A stretch of 64,000 nt of DNA from an uncultured Marvinbryantia sp. (GCA_937915375.1 CALDMO010000016.1:1-64000), one strand, 5' to 3'. Shown: positions 52,979 to 62,225, numbered from the stretch's first letter. The notes: a model not told the origin generated them from the sequence alone. Translations and numbers: made by a program.

Positions 52979-53022
52979 TGTCATCTTAAAGTCATGCGGG
53001 TGTCATCCGTGGAGTTTATACT
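52979..53022 (+). promoter_or_regulatory. Triple GTCAT operator and promoter of the ABC exporter genes
   Basis: GTCAT occurs at 52980-52984, 52991-52995 and 53002-53006, exactly 11 bp apart, in the form TTGTCAT-4-AAGTCAT-4-GTGTCAT, much like a PHO-box array. TATACT at 53017-53022 is a good -10, but the -35 is occupied by the repeats, as in promoters activated by OmpR/PhoB-type regulators. Confidence 0.7.
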
Positions 53023-53064
53023 GAGAACATCAAAAGAGAAAATGGGGAAAGGAGTATAAAATCC

Positions 53065-53748
53065 ATGGAAATTTTAAAAGTAGAACATTTGACGAAAACA
53101 TATGGTACGGGCGAAAATCAGGTTTATGCCCTGAATGATGTGTCATTTTCCGTAAATAAAGGGGAATTTGTTTCGATTGTCGGCGCGTCCGGCAGCGGAA
53201 AATCAACGTTGATCCATCTGATCGGCGGTGTGGACAGACCAAGTGCCGGCAAGGTTTTTGTGGATGGGAAGGACGTATATCAGCAAAAGGAGGAAGCACT
53301 GGCGATCTTCCGGCGCAGACAGGTGGGACTGATCTACCAGTTCTATAACCTGATTCCGGTACTGGATGTAGTGGAAAATATGACGCTTCCGGTATTAATG
53401 GACGGGCGCGAGGTAAATCAGGAACGCCTAAAAGAATTAATGCAGATTCTTGGTCTGCAAAACCGGGCGCACCATTTGCCGAATCAGCTTTCCGGAGGAC
53501 AGCAGCAAAGAGTGTCAATCGGACGCGCTTTGATGAACGCTCCGGCATTGGTGCTGGCGGATGAGCCGACGGGAAACCTCGACACAGTAAACAGCCGTGA
53601 GATCATGCAGCTTCTGCGTTACTCTAATCAGAAATATCGTCAGACGATGATCGTAATTACGCATGATGAGGATATCGCACTGCAGGCGGATCGTGTCATC
53701 GAGCTGGAAGATGGGAGGATTGTGCGAAATGAGGTGATCCGCCGATGA
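53065..53748 (+). CDS. ABC exporter ATPase (MacB/BceA/LolD type)
   Basis: A 227-residue ATPase. Walker A GASGSGKS is at 40-47, the signature is LSGGQQQR and Walker B is LVLADEPTGNLD. QKEEALAIFRRRQVGLIYQFYNLIP is typical of the MacB/BceA/FtsE group. AAAGGAG precedes the ATG. Its stop overlaps the permease start by four bases. It powers the large permease encoded next. Confidence 0.93.
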   Translation: MEILKVEHLTKTYGTGENQVYALNDVSFSVNKGEFVSIVGASGSGKSTLIHLIGGVDRPSAGKVFVDGKDVYQQKEEALAIFRRRQVGLIYQFYNLIPVLDVVENMTLPVLMDGREVNQERLKELMQILGLQNRAHHLPNQLSGGQQQRVSIGRALMNAPALVLADEPTGNLDTVNSREIMQLLRYSNQKYRQTMIVITHDEDIALQADRVIELEDGRIVRNEVIRR

Positions 53749-56390
53749 GAGGAAAACATATTTTTCGAACAATTACGTTCAGAACTATGCTGCAGAACCG
53801 TACACGCACAATTGTGACGATCATCGGCGTGATTTTATCTACTGCCATGATTACAGCTGTGACAACGTTTGCCAGTAGTTTTCTGGGATTTCTGGTAGAT
53901 TATGAAAAAAAGATAGATGGTAATTGGCATGTGACTGTTTGGGATCTGCCGCAGAAAAAGGCGGAAGAACTGCGGACGGATGAAAGAGTGGAGACTGCCG
54001 CGGAAATACAGAATCTTGGATTTGCCAAGTGGGAAAATAGTATGTCGGGTGGAAATCCATGGGGATATCTGCAGATCAAAAGCCTGCCGAAAGAGCAGAC
54101 AGACATGTTTCCGATTCAGCTGTATTCCGGACGGATGCCGGAAAATGATGCGGAAATTCTGCTGCCTCGGTTTCTGCCGACAAACGAACCGGAGGATAAT
54201 CAAACGGAGATCGGCGATATAATGGAACTAGAAATCGGAGATTTGTATACCAAAGACGGTGCAGCAGTGACATATAAAGCAGATGTATCCGCAATGGAGC
54301 CGGGAGAGGAAGAACTGCGGGATATACAGAAAAAAACATTTACAGTGACAGGTTTTTATGAATCTGGTTATTATCATGGATTGTACGGAAATCTGAACGG
54401 TCTGGCATTTGAGGTATTTTGTGGACCAACAGAGAGGCAGGCGCAAAGCGATCTGTATATGCTTCTGAAAAAACCGAAGGATTCATTTACTTTTGCGGAC
54501 GAAGTGGCTATGGAAAATTATCCGGTGCAGGTTAATTACGGTCTGCTGCGGTGGATGGGTGCTTTTTCGAATGATAATGCCACGGCAGTGATGATCGGTT
54601 TGTTTGGTCTGATTACCGGGATTATTATGGTAGGAGCAATCTCACTGATCTACAATGCGTTTTCCATTTCGGTGCGTGAGCGGACAACGCAGTTCGGACT
54701 GCTTTCTTCGATCGGGGCAACTCCGAAACAGCTGCGGTATGCACTTTTGTATGAGGCGGTGTTTGTCAGCGCAGTGGGAATTCCAATCGGTGTAATTTGC
54801 GGAATCGTTGGTATCGGTATTACGCTTCATTATATTAGTTTTGGAATCACTGCAATGGTACATGGAGTTCAGGAGCAGATTGCCCTGCGCCTTCAGATGC
54901 CGATCCTGACGCTGACAGTGCTGCTGGCGGTTGTGACTATTGTTATTTCCGCATGGGTGCCATCGAGAAGGATTCGCCGTATTTCGCCGATGGAAGCGAT
55001 TCGTGCCAGTCGGGATATCCGTATCACACGCAGGCAGGTAAAAACAGGCAGAGGTGTGCTGCGCCTGCTGGGCGTTCCGGGAATGCTGGCACAGAAAAAC
55101 TATAAGAGAGACCGCAGGAAGTACCGTACGACCGTTTTTTCTCTGACAATGAGTATTGTCCTGTTTGTTTCGTCGGCAGTGATCAGTGATTCTCTGATAA
55201 ACACCGGTTCTCTTGTCCTGGAGGCGCCGGAAGTGGAACTGAAATGTGTGGTTCATGAGGACACCTTGGATAAACAGGAACAGAAGGTGCTGGAGGAGAT
55301 CCCAAATCTGCTTGCAGTTCATCCGGAAGTAAAGCAGTCTTACAGGTATCGGGAGCTGGGGCAGTATATGACTGTGGAGCCGGAAATGCTTGCAGAACAT
55401 GTGCGCGGAGATATTCTGGGTGTTCAGGGAAAAACGGTGTTGGATGTGCAGTGTATCTTTGTGCCGGAGCAGCAGTTTGCGAAGCTTTTAAAGGATGCGG
55501 GCGTAGAGACAGAGGAATGGTGGGCCGACGGTGCGGCAAAGGCGCTCCTGTATGATTACCGGAAATATTTTAATCCGCAGACACAGCGTTATGAGAGAAT
55601 GCAGCTCTTTGCGGACCAGCTTCCCCCAAAATGTCAGGTTGGAAATCTTACGACGGAATCGAAAAAAGAGGGAGACGAGTGGATCGACCAGATGGCGTAT
55701 ACGGAAAATTTCAGCGTTGCGCCGGTGGCAAGAATTGATCATCTGCCAGAAGGAATCGTGGATAATTATATGTCGCAGCCATTTCTGATTTTGCCGCTTA
55801 GTACGTTGGATTCGATCAAAAATGAAACGGTATGGAATGCGTCATACTGTTTTACAGCAAAAACCGGAGATTATCGGGCGGTATATGAGGATCTCGAGAA
55901 AGAACTACAGGAAAAAGAACTGCTGCATCTGGGCGGCATTTATCTGATAAATCTGATGGATTCTTATGAGCGTGACCGCAATTTTCTGTTAGCTGTCAAT
56001 GTGCTCTGCTTTGGATTTACGACGCTGATATCCCTGATTGCGCTGGCAAACGTCTTTAATACGATTTCTACGAATTTGCTGCTGCGCAGACGAGAGTTTG
56101 CGATGCTGCGTTCTATGGGACTTTCCCCGAAGGACAGTCGGAAAATGCTGCTGTTGGAGAGTATCAGCTATAGTCTGCGTGCTGTTGTATATGGAAGCGT
56201 ACTTTCTATAGGAATTGCGCTTCTGACCTGGAATATTATCCAAATCGGCGCAGATAATATATTCCGCGTTCCGGTAAAACCGCTGCTTATCGCGGCGTTG
56301 GTGATTTATCTGATGGTAGCGGGAACAATGGCGCTGACGATGCGAAAAATCAATAAGACGACAATCTGTGAGGAACTAAAGATGAACTAA
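53745..56390 (+). CDS. FtsX-family ABC permease (large)
   Basis: An 881-residue permease with two FtsX modules. An N-terminal helix (about 20-45) is followed by a 230-residue outer domain, three helices (about 280-420), another helix near 465 with a second outer domain (about 490-750), and three C-terminal helices. FNAFSISVRERTTQFGLLSSIGATPKQLR and NTISTNLLLRRREFAMLRSMGLSPKDSRKM are the FtsX cytoplasmic loops. Such exporters with an adjacent two-component system commonly protect from peptide antibiotics; here that is inference from context. Confidence 0.9.
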   Translation: MRGKHIFRTITFRTMLQNRTRTIVTIIGVILSTAMITAVTTFASSFLGFLVDYEKKIDGNWHVTVWDLPQKKAEELRTDERVETAAEIQNLGFAKWENSMSGGNPWGYLQIKSLPKEQTDMFPIQLYSGRMPENDAEILLPRFLPTNEPEDNQTEIGDIMELEIGDLYTKDGAAVTYKADVSAMEPGEEELRDIQKKTFTVTGFYESGYYHGLYGNLNGLAFEVFCGPTERQAQSDLYMLLKKPKDSFTFADEVAMENYPVQVNYGLLRWMGAFSNDNATAVMIGLFGLITGIIMVGAISLIYNAFSISVRERTTQFGLLSSIGATPKQLRYALLYEAVFVSAVGIPIGVICGIVGIGITLHYISFGITAMVHGVQEQIALRLQMPILTLTVLLAVVTIVISAWVPSRRIRRISPMEAIRASRDIRITRRQVKTGRGVLRLLGVPGMLAQKNYKRDRRKYRTTVFSLTMSIVLFVSSAVISDSLINTGSLVLEAPEVELKCVVHEDTLDKQEQKVLEEIPNLLAVHPEVKQSYRYRELGQYMTVEPEMLAEHVRGDILGVQGKTVLDVQCIFVPEQQFAKLLKDAGVETEEWWADGAAKALLYDYRKYFNPQTQRYERMQLFADQLPPKCQVGNLTTESKKEGDEWIDQMAYTENFSVAPVARIDHLPEGIVDNYMSQPFLILPLSTLDSIKNETVWNASYCFTAKTGDYRAVYEDLEKELQEKELLHLGGIYLINLMDSYERDRNFLLAVNVLCFGFTTLISLIALANVFNTISTNLLLRRREFAMLRSMGLSPKDSRKMLLLESISYSLRAVVYGSVLSIGIALLTWNIIQIGADNIFRVPVKPLLIAALVIYLMVAGTMALTMRKINKTTICEELKMN

Positions 56391-56394
56391 ATTA

Positions 56395-56445
56395 CAGCCG
56401 ATCCGGGAAACATTTCTGATCCCGGATCGGCTGCATCTATTTTAT
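56395..56445 (+). terminator. Strong terminator of the exporter operon
   Basis: Perfect 14-bp stem CAGCCGATCCGGGA (56395-56408) / TCCCGGATCGGCTG (56420-56433) followed by a T-rich tail (CATCTATTTTATTT). Confidence 0.85.
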
Positions 56446-56715
56446 TTATAAACTTCCCTTCGCGATGTGAGTGTGAAAGCAATGCCGCGCACAGCCGGAA
56501 AATTCGATGTGATGCTGCGAAAGCCTTCTTCTGCTGCATCCGAAAGCGGAAGATTGTCGTTTGTCGAAGCCGCTCCAATACCCGCGCGCGCTTTGTGCAC
56601 CGTTGCGGCTTCATTTGATTTACTTAGAGTATAACGCTGGTTTGTGTCCAAAACTTGTTGCAAATCGAAAATATTTCTTAACGATTTATTGTTAAATTTT
56701 AAATGCAAAAAGATA
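56446..56715. other. Gap with no supported gene
   Basis: About 270 bases before the DUF134 promoter. A minus-strand open stretch (56442-56708, TTG start, 88 codons) has no ribosome-binding site and no recognisable domain. Part of it is GC-richer than the flanks, so a decayed gene is possible but not shown. Confidence 0.4.
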
Positions 56716-56753
56716 TTGACATATGTTCATAATGGGAGTATGCTCAAATCATA
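56716..56753 (+). promoter_or_regulatory. Promoter of the DUF134/sulfur-redox genes with paired TATGYTCA sites
   Basis: TTGACA at 56716-56721 and TATGCT at 56739-56744 are separated by 17 bp. TATGTTCA (56722-56729) and TATGCTCA (56739-56746) form a direct repeat covering spacer and -10, a possible operator. Confidence 0.55.
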
Positions 56754-56795
56754 GAAACAAGTTTATAAGGAAACAGGTCTCAGAAAGGAGGAACT

Positions 56796-57158
56796 ATGGC
56801 CAGGCCGCAAAAAAGCAGGTGTATCTGTTCGAAGCCGAAGACGACAGAGTTTATTCCGAAAGGAAATGATTCATCAGAATCCATCAATCTGACATATGAC
56901 GAGTACGAGGTAATCCGGCTGCTGGATTTTGTAAATCTGACGCAGGAGCAATGTGCGGTCAAGATGGATATCTCCCGCCCGACAGTGACCAGAATTTACA
57001 ACGAGGCGAGACGAAAGATTGCACAGGCGCTCGTAAACGGAAATGGCTTGACGATCAGCGGAGGAGATGTGACCGTATGCGAAAAGATGCGCCCGGAATG
57101 TGTAAATGAGAAATACTGTTGTCACAGACAGCAGGAAGAAGCAAGAAATGTATCATAG
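56796..57158 (+). CDS. DUF134 family DNA-binding protein
   Basis: A 120-residue DUF134 protein, a predicted sigma-70-region-4-like helix-turn-helix regulator. MARPQKSRCIC is the conserved N-terminus, LTYDEYEVIRLLDFVNLTQEQCAVKMDISRPTVTRIYNEARRKIAQAL is the HTH region, and the cysteine-rich tail (CEKMRPECVNEKYCC) could bind a metal or sense redox state. AAAGGAGGAA precedes the ATG. It lies 53 bases before the sulfur-redox gene, which it probably regulates. Confidence 0.85.
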   Translation: MARPQKSRCICSKPKTTEFIPKGNDSSESINLTYDEYEVIRLLDFVNLTQEQCAVKMDISRPTVTRIYNEARRKIAQALVNGNGLTISGGDVTVCEKMRPECVNEKYCCHRQQEEARNVS

Positions 57159-57211
57159 TAAGTAATAATCTGCAACTATTCATTGTTCATAACAAAAAGA
57201 GGAGAACAAAG

Positions 57212-59794
57212 ATGAAAGTATTAATTATTGGAGGCGTAGCTGCAGGAACAAAAGCAGCGGCAAAAGTAAAAAGACAGGACAGAAGTGCAGAAGTAATCGT
57301 ATTGACAAAAGATAAAGACATTTCTTATGCGGGCTGCGGACTGCCATACTATGTTGGAGGCCTGATTGAAAGCCGTGAGGAACTGATCGTTAATACACCG
57401 CAGAAGTATGCAAATCTGACAGGTGTAGAGGTAAGAACCGGAAAAGAAGCAATTGCTCTTGATGCGGATAAAAAAGAAGTAACGGTAAAAGATGTGCAGA
57501 CGCAGGAAGAAGAGTGTCACACGTACGATAAACTGGTTATTGCGGTTGGCGCTTCTCCGGCAGTGCTTCCGGTAGACGGTATGGATCAGAACGGCGTATT
57601 TAAGATGCGTACACCGGACGACGCGGTAAATATCCGTGCTTATGTAGAAGAACATCAGGTAAAAAAAGCAGTGGTGATCGGCGCTGGATTTATTGGTCTG
57701 GAAGCGGCGGAAAACTTGAAAGCAAAAGGCGTACAGGTGACTGTTATTGATTTTGCTTCGCAGGTATTGCCGAATATCCTTGATCCGGAAATGGCTGCCT
57801 ATGTAAAGAAACATCTGCTCAGAGAAGGAATCCGTGTGATTACCGGAACAAAGGCAGAGGCAGTACTTGGAAACGGAAGTGTAACCGGGGTTAAAACAAC
57901 GGCTGGGGTGTTGGGCTGTGAACTTCTGATCGCGGCTGCAGGCATTCGCCCGAATACCGATTTTCTGGCAGACAGCGGTCTGGAAATGTTCAAGGGCACG
58001 ATCTTGACAGACGCGACGATGAAGACAAATCTGGCAGACGTTTATGCAGCAGGAGACTGCGCGATGGTAACGAATCGTATTACCGGAAAACCGCAGTGGT
58101 CTCCGATGGGATCTTCCGCAAATATGGAAGCGAGAACATTGGCACAGGTGATTACCGGAACTCCAAAGAGATATCCGGGCGTTCTTGGAACTGGCGTGGT
58201 AAAACTTCCGGGGCTGAATGTCGGTCGTACCGGTCTGAATGAAGAACAGGCAAAAGAGGCCGGATTTGACGTTATTACGGTAGTTGCGCCAACGGATGAC
58301 AAAGCACATTATTATCCGGATGCAGGATTCTTTATTACAAAACTGATCGCAGACCGGGCAACGCACAAACTTCTGGGCGTGCAGGTACTTGGCACAGGCG
58401 CGGTAGATAAAATGGTAGACATTGCGGTAATGGGTATCAATATGGGCGCGGTTCTGGAAGATTTTGAGAATGCGGATTTTGCGTATGCGCCTCCGTTTTC
58501 CACAGCCATTCATCCGTTTGTGCAGGCTGTTTATATCCTGCAGAATAAAATTGACGGTACTTTTGTCAGCATGACACCGGCAGAGTACGCGGCAGGAAAG
58601 GCAAAAGGATATAAAGTTATCGATGTCAGCCCGACTCCGGCGATCCACGGCGCAATGTTTGTAGATCTGGCAAAAGTAGATGGAGAAATAGAAGGTCTTG
58701 CAAAAGATGAAAAACTGCTTTTAGTCTGCGCCAAAGGCAAACGCGGTTATTTCCTGCAAAACCGTCTGCGTCATTTCGGATATACGAATACGGTCGTTTT
58801 GGAAGGAGCGCGTTTCTTTAACGATGTAAAAGTAGAAAATCCGGAGGGAGCAGTTTCAACGCTGGAAGAAAAAAGAGTAAAAGCGCTCGGATTTCTCAAG
58901 GATAAAAGAACACCGGATAAATTCAATGGACGTGTGATCACCAGAAACGGCAAGATTACAGCGGAAGAGGCCAGAACGATTGCGGAAGCAGCTGAGATGT
59001 TCGGCAGCGGTGAAGTAACGATGACTTCCCGTATGACGATGGAAATTCAGGGAGTTCCGTTTGAAAACATTGAGCCGCTGCGAGAGTATCTGATGCAGGT
59101 GGGACTGGAAACCGGCGGTACCGGCTCCAAAGTACGCCCGGTAGTTTCCTGTAAAGGAACAACCTGTCAATATGGACTGATTGATACGTTCGGTCTGTCG
59201 GAAGAAATTCATGAGAGATTCTTCCATGGGTATGCGGATGTAAAACTGCCGCATAAATTTAAAATTGCAGTCGGAGGATGCCCGAATAACTGCGTAAAAC
59301 CGGATCTGAACGACCTTGGTATTATCGGTCAGCGCGTGCCGCAGGTGGATCTGGAAAAATGCCGTGGCTGTAAGAAGTGTCAGATTGAGACGAACTGTCC
59401 GATTCAGGTGGCAAAAGTAGTAGACGGAAAACTTGTAATCGATGAAAACAGCTGTAACCACTGCGGACGCTGCATAGGAAAATGTCCGTTCCATGCAGTC
59501 GAAGATTATACAAATGGTTATCGTGTTTACATCGGCGGACGCTGGGGCAAAAAAGTGGCACAGGGACGTTATCTGGATAAGATCTTTACGGAAAAAGAGG
59601 AAGTGCTGGCAGTGGTAGAAAAGGCCATTCTTCTGTTCCGTGAACAGGGAATTACCGGCGAACGATTTGCAGATACAGTAGCACGGATCGGATTTGAAGA
59701 AGTACAAAAACAGCTGTTGGCAGATGATCTCCTGCAGAGAAAAGAAGAGAACATCAGCGCACAGAAACATCTGGTTGGCGGCGCGACCTGTTAA
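57212..59794 (+). CDS. Fusion: CoA-disulfide-reductase-like flavoprotein + rhodanese-like + sulfite-reductase/ferredoxin-like
   Basis: An 860-residue fusion. Residues 1-450 are an FAD/NAD(P)H oxidoreductase of the CoA-disulfide reductase/Nox family: GGVAAG (7-12), active-site Cys42 in YAGCGLPYY, NAD motif GAGFIGLE (157-164), AAGDCA (279-284). Residues about 455-540 resemble a shortened rhodanese with Cys506 in CAKGKR. Residues about 573-705 are a nitrite/sulfite-reductase-type module with C647-x4-C652 and C690-x3-C694, suited to siroheme-[4Fe-4S]. Residues 717-758 are a two-cluster ferredoxin. The ATG follows AAAGAGGAG; the upstream in-frame reading from 57119 overlaps DUF134. Reduction or cycling of a sulfur compound is likely; the substrate is unknown. 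Confidence 0.88.
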   Translation: MKVLIIGGVAAGTKAAAKVKRQDRSAEVIVLTKDKDISYAGCGLPYYVGGLIESREELIVNTPQKYANLTGVEVRTGKEAIALDADKKEVTVKDVQTQEEECHTYDKLVIAVGASPAVLPVDGMDQNGVFKMRTPDDAVNIRAYVEEHQVKKAVVIGAGFIGLEAAENLKAKGVQVTVIDFASQVLPNILDPEMAAYVKKHLLREGIRVITGTKAEAVLGNGSVTGVKTTAGVLGCELLIAAAGIRPNTDFLADSGLEMFKGTILTDATMKTNLADVYAAGDCAMVTNRITGKPQWSPMGSSANMEARTLAQVITGTPKRYPGVLGTGVVKLPGLNVGRTGLNEEQAKEAGFDVITVVAPTDDKAHYYPDAGFFITKLIADRATHKLLGVQVLGTGAVDKMVDIAVMGINMGAVLEDFENADFAYAPPFSTAIHPFVQAVYILQNKIDGTFVSMTPAEYAAGKAKGYKVIDVSPTPAIHGAMFVDLAKVDGEIEGLAKDEKLLLVCAKGKRGYFLQNRLRHFGYTNTVVLEGARFFNDVKVENPEGAVSTLEEKRVKALGFLKDKRTPDKFNGRVITRNGKITAEEARTIAEAAEMFGSGEVTMTSRMTMEIQGVPFENIEPLREYLMQVGLETGGTGSKVRPVVSCKGTTCQYGLIDTFGLSEEIHERFFHGYADVKLPHKFKIAVGGCPNNCVKPDLNDLGIIGQRVPQVDLEKCRGCKKCQIETNCPIQVAKVVDGKLVIDENSCNHCGRCIGKCPFHAVEDYTNGYRVYIGGRWGKKVAQGRYLDKIFTEKEEVLAVVEKAILLFREQGITGERFADTVARIGFEEVQKQLLADDLLQRKEENISAQKHLVGGATC

Positions 59795-59902
59795 AAACTT
59801 CTAAAATCATGAATTTTAAATTAATTTTTGCAAAATCACTTGCATTTTTTAAAAGAAGCGTCATAATAAAGGTATAATAATATAGAAAGCGAGTGATTGC
59901 CG

Positions 59903-60397
59903 ATGGACCTTCAGATGTCAGACGAAGTCTCAAAAGAGTTTCTGGCGGAAGTGCAGCCGATTCTGGACAATGAGGAGTTTCTTTCTCTTGCTGAATTTTG
60001 TCATCATCAATGGACAAACCGGCTTATGCACAGTATAAATGTTTCTTATGTTTCTTGGATCATTGCCAGAAAGCTTGGATGTGATGAGAGTGCTGCCGCA
60101 AGGGCAGGACTGCTCCATGATTTCTGTCCATACGATTTCAGGAAAAAAACACCAACTGGTGAAGCACAGGCATTTTATCATCCGAAAGCTGCCGCAAAAA
60201 ACAGTGAACGGGTTTTCTCCATCAGCGAACGGGAACAGAAAGCGATTCTTTCACATATGTTTCCGCTTGGACCGATTCCGAGTAACAAAGAAGCCTGGAT
60301 CATCACCCTGGCAGATAAAGTATGTGCTTCCATGGAGCTTTGCCATGTGGCGATAGCCCTTGCCAGAAAGAACAAAATGGTAGTTTCAGCGACCTAG
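59903..60397 (+). CDS. HD-domain phosphohydrolase
   Basis: A 164-residue HD-family protein. The metal ligands are His43 (RLMHSINVS), the HD pair His72-Asp73 (GLLHDF) and Asp near 141 (ADKVCAS). Small HD proteins hydrolyse nucleotides or related phosphates; the substrate is not clear. ATG 59903 is preferred; an in-frame TTG lies at 59897. GAAAGCGAG is the weak ribosome-binding site. It is followed by a terminator. Confidence 0.82.
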   Translation: MDLQMSDEVSKEFLAEVQPILDNEEFLSLAEFCHHQWTNRLMHSINVSYVSWIIARKLGCDESAAARAGLLHDFCPYDFRKKTPTGEAQAFYHPKAAAKNSERVFSISEREQKAILSHMFPLGPIPSNKEAWIITLADKVCASMELCHVAIALARKNKMVVSAT

Positions 60398-60415
60398 TTT
60401 ATGACATAAAAAGAC

Positions 60416-60455
60416 ATACCGCAGTCTCATGTAAGATGGGGCTGCGGTATTTTGT
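60416..60455 (+). terminator. Terminator of the HD-domain gene
   Basis: ATACCGCAGTCTCAT (60416-60430) pairs with ATGGGGCTGCGGTAT (60436-60450) with G-U pairs, followed by TTTTG. Confidence 0.75.
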
Positions 60456-60751
60456 TTCAGTAAAATGTGTAGAGTATAGGAAAATATATTTTCAAATGCG
60501 AATTGGCAGTTTAATTAGTTCGCACTATTATGTAAACATTCAAAAGCTTAGGTTAATATTTTGAGAAAATAGGGAGAAATTATGTAGCATATTGGAAAAG
60601 GTTCGAACGAGTGCGAAAACCTATCCGTTAAAGTTTAAACTGATAGAGGTGGAATAGTATATTCATATTAAAAGGGAAAATAGATTGGAAAACAAAAGTT
60701 CGCTGTAAAAAGTGTGAATGTAATACAAAAGCTCGTTGCAAAAAATGAAAA
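60456..60751. other. AT-rich gap with no supported gene
   Basis: About 300 bases between the terminators of convergent genes. Only very short or shadow ORFs occur, none with a convincing ribosome-binding site. GCGAA...TTCGC and other small inverted repeats occur, but nothing I can name. Confidence 0.5.
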
Positions 60752-60772
60752 GGCAGGCGGATTTCGCCTGCC
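60752..60772 (-). terminator. Terminator of the cls operon (minus strand)
   Basis: GGCAGGCG / CGCCTGCC stem with a five-base loop; on the minus strand it is followed by TTTTCATTTTTT, just beyond the cls stop. Confidence 0.8.
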
Positions 60773-60785
60773 TCAAATTATAGTA

Positions 60786-62189
60786 TTACAAAATCGGTGC
60801 AGACAAAAGGAAGATGCTTTCCAGAAATTTCTCCTTCTGTCCGCGGCTTTGAAACTGTTCCAGCGTATAAATGGTACAGTCAGAAATATCTTTCTGAAAG
60901 AGGCTGATATACTGTCTGACGAGTTCGTTTGTATAGAAAACGCCGCAGATCTCATCATCAACCAGGAGACTTCGCATATCCATGTTGACAGAACCGATGC
61001 AGCATAGCTCTTCGTCGATCACCATTGTTTTCGCGTGAATATAGCCATGATATTTGTAAACGGATGCGCCGTACTGCATCAGCTGACCGCAGTAAAAGGT
61101 GGTGACAGGATCTAAGAAGAAACTGGCTTTAATGCCTGGAATCATCAGTTCAATCTTGACACCGGCAGCGGCGGCAGTTTTCAGTGCATCCAGAATAGAA
61201 GCATCCGGGATAAAGTAGGGCGTCTGAATGCGGATGGAAGACCGGGCGCTTCGGATCATACTGAGATAGCACATTTTTACGGATTCCTTTGCTGTGTCAG
61301 CGCCGCCGATAATAAACTGGCAGAAATTTTCTGTCATACTGGTGCGGTTTCCGATCATTGGAACAATGTGAGCAACGGTATCGGCACAGTGTTTTTGACG
61401 GATGGAACAGAGCCAGTCTGTCAGAAAATATTCATCTAGAATCTGGGTGCAGGCGCCAGTCAGACGAATCTGGGTGTCGCGCCAGGGATTTTTGACCTTT
61501 GCGAGATTGGCGTATTGTTTTCCGATATTCATGCCGCCGATGTAGGAAATCTGATGATCAATGGTCACAATCTTACGATGGCTGCGGTAATGTGTCAGAT
61601 ATGGTTTGACACGGATTACTTTTCCACCAGCCTCTTTTAAAGGACGAAACATACTGGCCGGGCTGGAAAGATTGGCGATGAAATCAAACAATACCAGAAC
61701 TTCTACGCCTTCGGATGCTTTTTTTGTTAAGGCTTCCACAAAGGCTGTTCCGATCTCGTCATGATGAATCGTATAGAACTCTACGAAGATGCATGTTTTC
61801 GCATGAGCAAGATCTTCAAAAAGCTGTTCATAATGACTGCGTCCGCTGGTATAGAGGGATGCTGTTTCATATGAGGTGAGTTCACTGTGATTGTAGACGT
61901 TGTTAAAACGGATCACTTGTGCATCTTCGGCAGAGAGAAGACCATCCGGAATAACGGGAGCCGCTTCGGCTGCCAATGGAGAAGCACAGAATGCCAGACG
62001 TTTTTTTCGCAGAAATGAGGTCAGGCGGATACCGACTGTGTTTCCGAAAATTAAATAGAGTAAAACGCCGGCATAAGGGAGGCACACCATGACAAGTACC
62101 CATAAAAGGGCCTCTGTCGGGTGTTTGCGTTCCAGAAAAATAACCGCTAAAATCAGAAAAATGTAAATTGCAAGAAATATCAGTTTCAT
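60786..62189 (-). CDS. cls: Cardiolipin synthase
   Basis: A 467-residue phospholipase-D-type synthase that joins two phosphatidylglycerols. Two N-terminal hydrophobic segments (about 1-50) anchor it. The two HKD motifs are HRKIVTIDHQISYIGGMN (from His204) and HAKTMVIDEELCCIGSVNMD. Full family length. It is the last gene of a degV-pgsA-cls operon; pgsA provides its phosphatidylglycerol precursor. Confidence 0.95.
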   Translation of the reverse strand: MKLIFLAIYIFLILAVIFLERKHPTEALLWVLVMVCLPYAGVLLYLIFGNTVGIRLTSFLRKKRLAFCASPLAAEAAPVIPDGLLSAEDAQVIRFNNVYNHSELTSYETASLYTSGRSHYEQLFEDLAHAKTCIFVEFYTIHHDEIGTAFVEALTKKASEGVEVLVLFDFIANLSSPASMFRPLKEAGGKVIRVKPYLTHYRSHRKIVTIDHQISYIGGMNIGKQYANLAKVKNPWRDTQIRLTGACTQILDEYFLTDWLCSIRQKHCADTVAHIVPMIGNRTSMTENFCQFIIGGADTAKESVKMCYLSMIRSARSSIRIQTPYFIPDASILDALKTAAAAGVKIELMIPGIKASFFLDPVTTFYCGQLMQYGASVYKYHGYIHAKTMVIDEELCCIGSVNMDMRSLLVDDEICGVFYTNELVRQYISLFQKDISDCTIYTLEQFQSRGQKEKFLESIFLLSAPIL

Positions 62190-62225
62190 AACAATCCTCC
62201 CTCAGATGCTGTAGCTGAAAACTGC

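Noticed and set aside
56442..56708. 88-codon minus-strand ORF in an otherwise empty gap
   Set aside because: It begins with TTG without a ribosome-binding site and has no recognisable domain; kept only as a possible remnant.
57221..58648. 475-codon open frame on the minus strand
   Set aside because: It lies wholly opposite the flavoprotein module, whose motifs are unmistakable; the antisense translation is Cys/His/Arg-rich with no domain and is a codon-bias shadow.
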